64,000 bases of DNA from Haematococcus lacustris. Lineage: Eukaryota; Chlorophyta; Chlorophyceae; Chlamydomonadales; Haematococcaceae. The notes beneath the pieces were generated by a model. The model worked only from the letters and a program-made list of their open reading frames with translations. It made no database searches and was not told where the DNA came from. The position numbers and the translations under genes were made by a program. Shown here piece by piece: positions 43,312 to 55,786 of the stretch; position 1 is the first letter of the stretch, and the number at the start of each line of letters is the position of its first letter. The stretch covers positions 6,557,538 to 6,621,537 of the forward strand of contig JASKMD010000029.1 in assembly GCA_030144725.1 (NCBI GenBank), written 5' to 3'.

Positions 43312-43570
43312 CGGCGGTTTGAGGTGCCAATGCAGGGCCTCATGTGGTGCCCCTGGCTGCACCAGAGCACTTGTGTATTTTCACACAACCGTGTATTATT
43401 CACGGGAAACCCAAGTTGCTTGAAAAGGCCACCGCCCGTCGCACTGCGCATCGCGTGATGGCTAAGAAGAAGCACAAGAAGGACCCGGGAAAGAAACAGA
43501 AAGGTGCGTGACCCTAGCCGACTGTGGGCTACTGTGGGCTACGCGCTGTGTGATGACCCGTCGCTCTTAC
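43312..43570 (+). pseudogene. Fanzor family-1 5' end, truncated
   Basis: This matches the 5' end of the intact copy (60121-60380): the left-end sequence CGGCGGTTTGAGGTGCC, the basic first exon (MAKKKHKKDPGKKQ) at about 43459-43504, and the start of intron 1. The exon 1 donor is GTGCGT here but GTTCGT in the other two copies. Homology stops near 43570. Confidence 0.85.
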
Positions 43571-44412
43571 ACTCGTCCTGATCCAGCCTGGACTGGATGC
43601 TCATGTAGGTCTCATGCGGTGGCAAACCATGGCAATCACATGGCACCACACCTGCTGAACAGACAGCTTTCTACAGAAGTTCGCACGAGCTTGACTAGGT
43701 TCAGGTTAGGCAACAGCGGTCTGGGGGTGGAGAAGGCTCGGTTTGAGGCGGTAACTTTCATTGATCGCACATGCACTAGGTCACCCCCGCCATTGGCTGC
43801 ACCCCTGATAAACTCCAACCGGTCTTTAAGAGTTTCACAGCGATGTTTGCGCAGGGCGGTACAGCTCATCAAAGCGAAGCTAGCGGGCTGCTCGGGCTGA
43901 TGTGCACCTGTGCCGGGGCGGGCGGGGGTGCTGAGAGATTAGGTCGCGCTGTGTTGAGATTAGCCTACTTAGTGGGGCTATGATAAGAAAACAGCTATCG
44001 CGCTCAGTGGCCCATCGACATGGACGGGGATATATTTTTTGAACTTTTGTCGGGCGCAGGACCCCCCCTGTCATGTGTTCTAGTGCTAGTGCTAGTGCTG
44101 ATGAGATGTATAAGAGTGATGGTACGGCTTGTGGCCTGTCATTGCACCCGAACAGCGTGCAACTCGTGTTACGCCACTTCGTGTCAAATTGCCTCGAAAT
44201 GGGCACTTTTCCAGCCGCCGTAACAGTCCAACCAGGACGTCAAATGATAAACCGCCAATTCTGTGCGGCTCCTTGTGTGGGTTCTTAACGTGTCTATAAA
44301 ACAGAAACGCGCTGTCATCATGTACGGGCCGCTTGTGATGCTTCAATGTAGACCCCCATGCACATTACACCGTTTGTTATGCTCCAAAGTAGACCCCCAT
44401 GCACCTTACACA
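43571..44412. other. Region without a supported gene
   Basis: I see no exon with recognisable coding content. A short tandem repeat containing GTAGACCCCCATGCAC lies at about 44347-44405. Confidence 0.4.
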
Positions 44413-46127
44413 TCAATTGTCCGCCTCATATTCAGCCTCCAGCTCCTCACTTTGCAGCTCTCTGCGCACCAAACGACGTAATTCCCGACGTCCCTCTTCC
44501 CTCTTCCACCCCATGTGCATGCGATATCGTGCACAGTGTGTGTTGGTCAGTTTGCCAAAGCACACCTCATCATGCAACAAATCGGGATGGAACAACATCA
44601 ACAATGCATAACACTCTTCGTCTTCCCTCACCTCCATCAGCTCGCTCTTCTTACTGCTCCTGGCACGGCAGTGTAATGGGCGGCTGTGGGGGGGGGGCTG
44701 TGAGCATGTGGGGTGTGCTGCATTCAGCCTGCAGCCAGCCTACCGTACCCATGCAGCCCTACCCATGCAGCCACCCAGCCAACTAGCCTGCAGAAGGCCA
44801 CCCTACCCATGCAACCCTACCAGCCCATGCAGCCAGCCTACCCAGCGGTCATGCGCACGTAGTAGCGCCGCACGTCCTTGTACATGGGTGACGGACTGCT
44901 GTGCTCCTCAAAGAAGGTGCGCACGTACTCCAGCTGCTCCTGGCTGAGACAGCGGCGGCCGCGCCGGAGGGGCGCTGCTGCCCAGTCTGCTGCTGCGCCA
45001 GCTGCCAGGTTGGACAGGTGGCTCCTCCTGGCACGCTTGACTGCATGGGGCATGATCGGGATTGGGGGAGGGGGCGCTGTTGCAAGCGACCGGCTTTGGT
45101 GGGCACCCACCACAGCTGAGTAGGGCAGCCCCGGGATGCGCAATGCATGGGCCACACTATGATGCCTGCACATGCACACATGCATCCCAGAATGGTTTCA
45201 GTGGGAGGTGTGGTGGTGGGTGCTTGGGAGGTCATGCATGGGAACTGCGTACCTTGGCATGTTAGCTTGTGTTGTGTCTTGCCGTGGGCGCTTGAAGAGG
45301 GGTGACCTGAGGGACCCAGGGAGGAGGGGAGAGCATGTAGGATGGTCTGGGAGGGGGTGGTTGGTGCTGACACCCTGCTGGTCTGCAGCCTCTTGCAGCT
45401 GCTTCTCCACATGTTGCTGCTTCAGTAGCAGGTCTGCATGCTGCTGCTGCAACAAGTGTTGTTGTACTGCCAGCTGCTGCTGCACCTGGCGTTGCAATTC
45501 AGCCCCACTTTGTGCCTCGAGCTGTTGCTGCAACCTGTTAAGCTGCTGCTGCAACTGCAGCTGGTGCTGCTGCTCTGCCACATGCTTCTCCCTCAAGAGC
45601 CTGTCTGCCTGCTGCTGCTGCTGCAGTTGGTGCTGCTGCTCAGCCACCTGCCGCTCCCTCAGGAGCACGTCTGCCTGCTGTTGCTGCAGTTGGTGATGCT
45701 GCTCCGTCACCTGCTGCTCCCTCAAGAGCCTGTCTGCCTGCTGCTGCTGCTGCAGTTGGTGCTGCTCAGCCACCTGCTGCTCCCTCAGGTGCAAGTCGGC
45801 CTGCTGCTGCTGCAACTGGTGCTGCTGCTCTAACACCTGCTGCTCCTTGCGTTGAATTTCTTCCCGTTGGATGTCATGCAGCTGTTGCTGTGCATGTTGC
45901 AAGCGCTGGGTGTCAGCAACTTGCTGCTCCCTCTGCTGCAGGTCAGCCTGCAGCTGGTGCAACTGTGCCTCATAAGCACCAGCATCAGCCTGTGCTTTGG
46001 CCTCAGCCTCAGCGACAAGAGCCTGGGCCTTGGCCTCAGCATCAGCAGCCCTGCGCTGTGCCATAGCCTCCCTCGCTTTCTGCACATTGGAACATTTAGC
46101 CTGTACTCCCCTTTTCTTGCCAACCAT
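44413..46127 (-). CDS. Unrecognised Gln-rich coiled-coil protein
   Basis: Three exons join in phase to 489 residues: 45253-46127, 44842-45165, 44413-44683. The start MVGKKRGVQAK is basic. Residues ~20-240 are an almost continuous Gln/Leu/Glu heptad coiled coil with a repeated block of about 25 residues (LLREQQVAEQHHQLQQQQAD). The second exon has a basic patch (KRARRSHL) and the conserved-looking stretch LSQEQLEYVRTFFEEH followed by MYKDVRRYYVRM. The third exon encodes FHPDLLHDEVCFGKLTNTHC and ends in a charged tail. I do not recognise the family. The second and third exons could be from a mobile-element protein, as the flanks are rich in element debris, but no catalytic motif is visible. Confidence 0.62.
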
Positions 46128-46679
46128 GGCGTTTACTGGCCTGCACAGCGGCAAGCACCTTGACAAGCTCAGTTTCTGCATATTTTTAAGTAATTCTTGT
46201 CGATCGTTGTTGCTCAGAAGCCACAGGCACAACTGACTTAATCATCTTGTGCAACCACATTATTGCTGCCACATGTAGCCTGCACCTGTGTTCAGCAGCA
46301 AATCGCCGTCGCGGTCACGCTCCCATCCATTGACAAATCCGCAATGCCTTCGACCTGCCGGGACGTCGTTTGATGATCAAAGGTGACACATTAGAGTTGG
46401 GGGCAAGGGAGCAGGCCGGGAAGCAGCAGGTGTGCTTCAGAGAGGGTCTCGATGCGTGCTGGGACGTTGCAACACTGTTGCGTGCCAACCTAAAAAGTTG
46501 GCATGTCCAGTCAGGATGCGCCATTCACGCCGAACTGGGTCCAGGCTGCCTATAGTCGTCGTTAGATGTGTGTGCGATGCTTCAGAACACGTCGCGTGTT
46601 GGGGGCCAGCCACCCGGCAAACCCCTCGGGCTGGCTGCTCTCTAGTTAGACCATCACCAGCTCATCGCACCAATCGGCG

Positions 46680-46990
46680 ACCTCATCCGTGCAAAAATGA
46701 GTAAGATGTTATCTCTTGAGCCATGGGGGTGCAGCCAATGGCGGGGGTGACCACTAGATGCACAGAGGAGGTAGTGGATGACGCCATGCATTTCATATTT
46801 GAGTGCACTGCCACGAGTTCCATCAGGCAGCAGGCGGAGTTTGCCATGACTTTCCAGACCAGTAATGAGAATTTGCATGACTTCATGTTGAGCCCATGTG
46901 CACCTTTGTTTGTGCACCTTGCTTTGAAGTGCGTTACAGAAAGTCCCGAACCCCTACAGAGGCGGTAGGGGGATCTTGGGATCTTGGGTA
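46680..46990 (+). pseudogene. LINE-like reverse transcriptase 3' remnant
   Basis: The plus-strand frame at 46723-46968 reads DDAMHFIFECTATSSIRQQ. This resembles the Cys/His block near the C-terminus of many non-LTR retrotransposon polymerases (E-x2-H-x-F/L-x2-C-x4-I-R). No reverse transcriptase core motif is present upstream. The region just after it has a doubled GATCTTGG word. A decayed LINE 3' end is the best reading, with modest support. Confidence 0.4.
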
Positions 46991-47355
46991 GCACCCTTAG
47001 ATCCCCAAGGCGCCTAGAGTGCATGCCCGCTGTTGCCCTGTCTTTTCACCCCCGGGTCCCTGCCTTATTGAGGCAACCAGGCAAAACACAGATATCCCCT
47101 GGGTGAGGAGGCAATTCTGACGACGGCACACGTAGCCTACCTAGCCTACCTAGTCACCTTGACTCCACCACCTCCCAACACTGCCTACCCCTCACCTTGA
47201 CCCTATCCTCAGGTAAAGCACTCAGGCGGCATATCATGGAGGGTCTTCCTGGGGGTGCTGTTGGCTGAGCTGACCCGGCTGGTGTGAAATCCATCCACCA
47301 TCACCACTCACCTCATTGAGCGTTGCTGCAAGAAGGTATGAACTGACCAGGGACC

Positions 47356-47505
47356 TGCCCCGCCCCGCCCCGCCCCGCCCCGCCCCGCCCCGCCCCGCCC
47401 CGCCCCGCCCCGCCCCGCCCCGCCCCGCCCCGCCCCGCCCCGCCCCGCCCCGCCCCGCCCCGCCCCGCCCCGCCCCGCCCCGCCCCGCCCCGCCCCGCCC
47501 CGCCC
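47356..47505. repeat. (CCCCG)n pentanucleotide array, ~30 units
   Basis: A perfect 150-bp run lies between a donor-like site at 47334 and an acceptor at 47532-47533, so it occupies an intron of the family-2 Fanzor relic. Confidence 0.96.
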
Positions 47506-47533
47506 CATGTAGCTCTCTACGACTGGTTTCCAG

Positions 47534-48560
47534 GAAGGTGCCCATGGAGTTTGTGGACGAGGTGATAGAGCTAGCGCAAGTGTTCCGCAAGCGCATGGAC
47601 TACGGGCACCATGTCGCTCTCTACCTAGCTGCCCTGCTAGACCCCAAGTATCGCCGCAAGTCTTACAACCTGACCAACAACGAGGTGTGGGCTGCAGAGG
47701 AGCTGGCTGCTAAGCTGGTAAGCGCGGATGGTGAGGGCAAGGATGCAGCTGGCCAGAGTACGCTGTCGACCTGACCTGACCTGACTGACCTGACCTGACC
47801 TGCAGGTGGTGGAGGGGATGAAGTGCGTGTCACGTTAGCACTACGGCCAGGAGAGGGGAGTGGTGGTGTTCTTGGGAGCGGGCAACTTCAGTCAGGGTGG
47901 GTGGAAGGTCAATGGGGTGCAGGATGGATTTCGCAAGGTGCTGGAGCAGCCTACCAGGCCCAGCACGATTGTCAGCCCTGACAGGCTGGTAATCGGGGAT
48001 GAGTTCCGCACCAGCCGTATCAGCTCGACACTGCATGCCCCCGAGCCTTGTCAGCTGCACCTGCCACGGGACTGGCCTAGGCCCACAGCCCCCCCTTGCC
48101 CAAGACCCACCTCTCCCTCCCCCTGCCCAGGACCAGCCCCCTGCCCAGCCCCCACCTGGCCCAGTGCCACGACCCCAAGCCCCCCATGGGGCAGGTGGCT
48201 GGACCGGGACACCAACGGATGCCTCACCTTCAAGCGCATTAAGGAGAGCATGCAGCGCCCCATGGAGCTGTGCAGCTGGACGGACCGGGAGGCTCTGCCC
48301 CCCGTGGGCTATGAGTACCAGCAGGGCTACAAGCTGGTCAATGACCGGTTGCCCAAGGTCAGGCAGAGGCTGCACCGGGCTGCAGAGTACCGGCGGGGTA
48401 TCGATGGTCGGGCCCGCAACAACCCATAGGGCCTAGTAGTGGGGTGGGGGCTGCAGTCATCAAGGGTGCGGCCGAGGATGCTTCAACTTGATTGGAGTAG
48501 CTGAGTGAGATTACCCACAGTCAAACAAGTTGTTTCATGTTGAATGAGGTTTGTTTGGTC
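47534..48560 (+). pseudogene. Fanzor family-2 nuclease, C-terminal relic with 3' end
   Basis: Exon 47534-47718 (HHVALYLAALLDPKYRRKSY) and the exon from about 47806 to 48429 encode the C-terminal half of a Fanzor. The RuvC-II block GDEFRTSRISS keeps its Glu, and the RuvC-III block reads GRWLDRDTNGCLTF, where the usual N-A-A-x-N is degenerate. An in-frame TAG at 47836-47838 interrupts the second exon. No RuvC-I Asp is found upstream. The stop codon is at 48427-48429 and the shared 3' non-coding end continues to about 48560. Fanzors are eukaryotic relatives of TnpB; this one is inactive. Confidence 0.82.
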
Positions 48561-48599
48561 TAACGACGGCACGGAGACATGTAACGCCATTGTATCTTC

Positions 48600-48760
48600 A
48601 GGGGAAAATGACACCTGGACTCCAGGTCGTCCAGGCTGGAGGGGGGAGTAGCTCCAGGCTGTAGCTCCAGGGGGGAGTAGCTCCAGGCTGGAGGGGGGAG
48701 TAGCTCCAGGCTGTAGCTCCAGGGGGGAGTAGCTCCAGGCTGGAGGGGGGAGTAACGATT
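48600..48760. repeat. GCTCCAGG-type minisatellite
   Basis: Alternating units built on GTAGCTCCAGGCTGGAGG and GTAGCTCCAGG repeat several times. Similar GCTCCAGGTTTAG words occur at 49735-49760 and 51911-51924. Confidence 0.88.
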
Positions 48761-49731
48761 TACAAATGACATCATCAACCTGCACCCTGACCAGGGGTAG
48801 GTGCGGCCTTCAGGGGGACGTACTTGCCGAGTTCAGTGGCTGAGTTTAGGCCCACGCCAGTGTACAAGCGTACCATCGCAGCACACCTTGACACGCAAGA
48901 AGCATCCTGGCGGCTGCTGTAATGGGTTTGAGAGCCGACCACTAAAACCTCCATTGGATGTGTCAGTCGGCCGCATGTATCATGTTGTGAGGTCACAGGG
49001 TTCACGGGATGTGTTCTGTCTACAAGTCGCAACCCTACCTCATTGAAGGCCTGGCCTTGGACATTTGCCCGTTCACCAGTATGAAGCAAGGGAAGGGGGC
49101 GGGCGCTCCTACCCTCAGGCAAGGAAACCCTCACGGCCAATCCAATAGTATCTTTCCATGGGGCGCTGCACACTGTCTAAAACACCGCAATATGCTGTGG
49201 CGGGTTGGTGTCACCTACCCTGTACCCTATACCCAGCCCCGTGAGGGGGGGTGAGAGCTGTGGCACAGGGGGCAGGCGCAGGGCCGGCTTGGCAGGTGTA
49301 GGGAGCTTGGGCAATTGCCAGGGAGTTGGTCATACGCAAGAGAGGCCGGGCCGGGTGAGGGGGGAGAAGGTGAGGGGGCGGGGATGAAGGGGCAGTGGTG
49401 GTGGCTGGCTGTCTGGCTGTCTGGCTGTCTGGCTGTCTGGCTGGCTGGCTGTCTGGCCAGGCCATGAGGTGGTGCTTTGTGGCACCGCATCGGCCCCCAT
49501 ACTGACCATCCATGCCAACAAGTGCCAAGCTGGGCGCAGCAGCCGCCAATCCAACCCCCCATACCCAGGACTCCCAGCCCAAGGCTTGCAATCGCAGGGT
49601 CACAGGGCAGGGTCACAGGGCAGGGATCACAGGGCAGGGGCCAGGCACAGCTGAGCTGACACAAGTGCCGAGGAATGCATCCACCAGCACTGGTCTGCCT
49701 TCGTCAAGAGTGGTGGTGCCAAGGCCTGTCA
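48761..49731. other. Region without a supported gene, with short repeats
   Basis: A minus-strand stretch at about 48790-48880 (RLYTGVGLNSATELGKYVPL) reads like an exon, but I cannot place it in a gene. Short repeats occur at 49400-49460 (TGGCTGTC) and 49600-49640 (GGGTCACAGGGCA). Confidence 0.4.
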
Positions 49732-50029
49732 GGCTGCTCCAGGTTTAGCTCCAGGTTTAGCTCCGGGCTGCGGGCCAGTGAAGCAACACCAGGTACCCAT
49801 GCTGCTGGCAGCCTCCCAGCTTACAACTAAGGGCTGTACCAGGCACTACGCGGGTTTGGCAGCAGCAGGAGGCTGCCCTGCCCCGGCGGTTTGAGGTGCC
49901 AATGCAGGGCCTCATGTGGTGCCCCTGGCTGCACCAGAGCACTTGTGTATTTTTACACAACCGCGTATTTTTCACGGGAAACCCAAGTTGCTTGAAAAGG
50001 CCACCGCCCGTCGCACTGCGCATCGCGTG

Positions 50030-51671
50030 ATGGCTAAGAAGAAGCACAAGAAGGACCCGGGAAAGAAACAGAGAGGTTCGTGTCCCTAGGTGCCGTGATG
50101 TGAGCCCTAGACGTGAGTTACGCGCTGTGTGATAGCCCGTCGCTCCTGTTGGTTCCATTGCAGCGTCTCGTTCCGCCCAAGGCAAGCAACGACAGGATCG
50201 CAGGGATGGCTGGACCACGCTTAGACGTCAGGTCCGTGTCCCCGCCTTATGTGTCCCCGCACTCTATGTGTCCCCGCACTGTTTGTGTACTCGCACTGTT
50301 TGTCAAAACCCGCCTGTCAAAGTGGCCTATCAAAATGTCAATTGTGCTGCAGGTTATCAAGGTCCCCGAGGGCGCAGTGCTGCGCGGCTGCAAGAAGACG
50401 AGGCGCAAGCTGCGGGAGCACCTCCGGCTGCGGGCTGAAATCCACTCCCAGCTCCGCGTCATCGCTTCTTTGTTCGTCTTGCGCATTTTCCTGACGTGCC
50501 TGGTGGGCTTCCCTACCCCGGGCTTCCCCAGCGCCCCTCAGCCTCCAGCCGTGCAGCCCCCCCAACCCCCTGATGCTCCCCCCCTACCCCCCCTAACCCC
50601 ACGGGCCCCTTCTCAGCCTGCCCCAGCCCAGCCTGCCAGCATGGAGTTTGACACTGACTCTGACTCCGAGTCAGACTGTGGCTCAGAGCCAGAGCCACAG
50701 TCTGACTCGGAGTCAGAGTCAGAACCCGAGCCAGTCACGCAACCCCCCCAAAGGCGCTGCAGCGCCCGCCTGGCAGCCCTTGCACCCGCAGCACCCACTG
50801 GCCCTCCCTTGCCCCTTGACTGCGAGGACCCCCTGATGCTAAGGCAGCTCAAGGAATTCTGCAAGTTCTTTGCCAACCCCAACTTCAAGACATGCTACAA
50901 CCAGCTGCAGCGACGCCATGTTAAGCACCGCAACCCCATGCTCATGCCAGCCTTTGAGGACCCCAGCAACCAGGCGCTGCTGGCCAAGCTGCAGGAGCTG
51001 GGCAGCACCAAACTGACGGGTTTCCACAACACCCTCGACGCACACTCGATGCAGCTGGCGGTGGCCATGCAGCAGCACTACTCCAACCCAGGCAAGTAAT
51101 GATGGTGACTAGACCCTAGACTTGGACGTGGACCTGGACCTGACCTTATACCTGACCTTATACTTGACCTGACCTGACCTTATACCTGACCTGACCTGAC
51201 CTGACCTGACCTGACCTGACCTGACCTGACCTGACCTGACCTGACCTGACCTGACCTGACCTGACCTGGACCTGACCTGACCTGACCTCCCCACAGGCCC
51301 CACGCAGCAGCCAGTCAGCCACACAGCCAGCAGCCTCAGAGCCAGGGCCCAGCACTCCCCAGCCAGCTAAGCGCAGCAAGCGCACCAAGGCTGAGCCAGG
51401 GGCAGCTGAGCCCACCAAGGGCAAGGGCAAGGCTGCCAAAGCCAAGCCAGCACCACAGCCAGGCAGGTGGCTGGACAGGGACTGCAATGCAGCATTGAAC
51501 ATGCAGCGCATTGGGGAGAGCAGGTGGCGTCCACTAGAGCTGTGCTACTGGCCAGAGCAGGGAGCTCTGCCAGCCAAGGGCAAGGAGTACCCTGGCCTGG
51601 GCTACAAGCGGCTGCGAGATAAGCCACCAAAGGCCCAGCAGCAGCAGCAGCAGCCTGCTGAGGCACAGTAG
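50030..51671 (+). pseudogene. Deleted Fanzor gene: N-terminal exons joined to RuvC-III
   Basis: Exons 50030-50075, 50164-50231 and 50353-51091 equal exons 1-3 of the intact copy. The next usable acceptor is 51295-51296, after which the reading frame for SSQSATQP...GRWLDRDCNAALNMQRI (RuvC-III) to the TAG at 51669-51671 needs phase 0, while exon 3 ends in phase 1. The natural splice therefore shifts frame and stops early. Any product would be an N-terminal protein lacking the nuclease core. Confidence 0.8.
51108..51292. repeat. (GACCT)n pentanucleotide array in a Fanzor intron
   Basis: Repeated CCTGA/GACCT units with interspersed CCTTATA variants fill the third intron position. The intact copy has the same array at 61315-61498. 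Confidence 0.93.
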
Positions 51672-51972
51672 TGTGGGTGCCCCCCTTTGTTGAGCTGTCA
51701 TCAGCTTACAATTAGTGCATGCAGGTCATGCCAACTCTACATCATAGCCCTCGGGTCAGGCAATAATGTAGGTGGTAGGCTCAACACTCCACACAGCCCA
51801 ATAACACCTTCGAGTCGGATCTAGTTAGTGGCTACTAGTGGCTGATAGTGTATGCTAGTAGGTACTTCTGATCCGGCTCAAATGGAGGCCCTAGTGAGGG
51901 ACAAGAGGGCTGCTCCAGGTTTAGAGAACCACTCACCCACCCACCCACCCAAGAGGCCTCTTTTTTGCTGTA

Positions 51973-55419
<3,447 letters not shown>

Positions 55420-55786
55420 TCCGCGTGACGGCAGGGCAGATGGTTGTATTACTTCCGCTCCACGGGTTGGTTTCGATAGATTAGACTACCGTCGTTGTCA
55501 ATAGTTACGAAGTAGGGTGCCATGATAGGGGCAGGGCCAGTGGGGTGGGGCAGGGGGGTAGTAATCAGTCAATAATTTGCGCTTTAAAAGATGTAAACCT
55601 CTGGTTCACAATATTATCCTGTATCCCACAACCTTCCGACAAAGCAAAGCTTAGCTACAACTCGTCAAAATAGCCTCACCAAAAATGCTGCAACTCGTGC
55701 TATATTCCTCCGGTATTACTCATCACAACGCAACACTTGCACCAACAAAACACCATCACACGCTCGCCAACCACTCTAGCAAAATC

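Larger units (their letters stand above)
49749..51907 (+). mobile_element. Fanzor family-1 element, internally deleted copy
   Basis: The sequence from 49883 onward is nearly identical to the intact copy (60121 onward) up to the pentanucleotide intron. It then jumps to the last ~370 bp of the ORF and the same 3' end. A 17-bp direct repeat, GGCTGCTCCAGGTTTAG, flanks it at 49732-49748 and 51908-51924 and may be a target-site duplication. RuvC-I and RuvC-II are deleted, so it is non-autonomous. Confidence 0.85.

Noticed and set aside
50113..51099. Continuous 300-plus-residue frames starting inside Fanzor introns (also 60349-61299).
   Set aside because: They read through introns 1 and 2; the spliced model starting MAKKKHKKD uses good splice sites and keeps phase in both copies.
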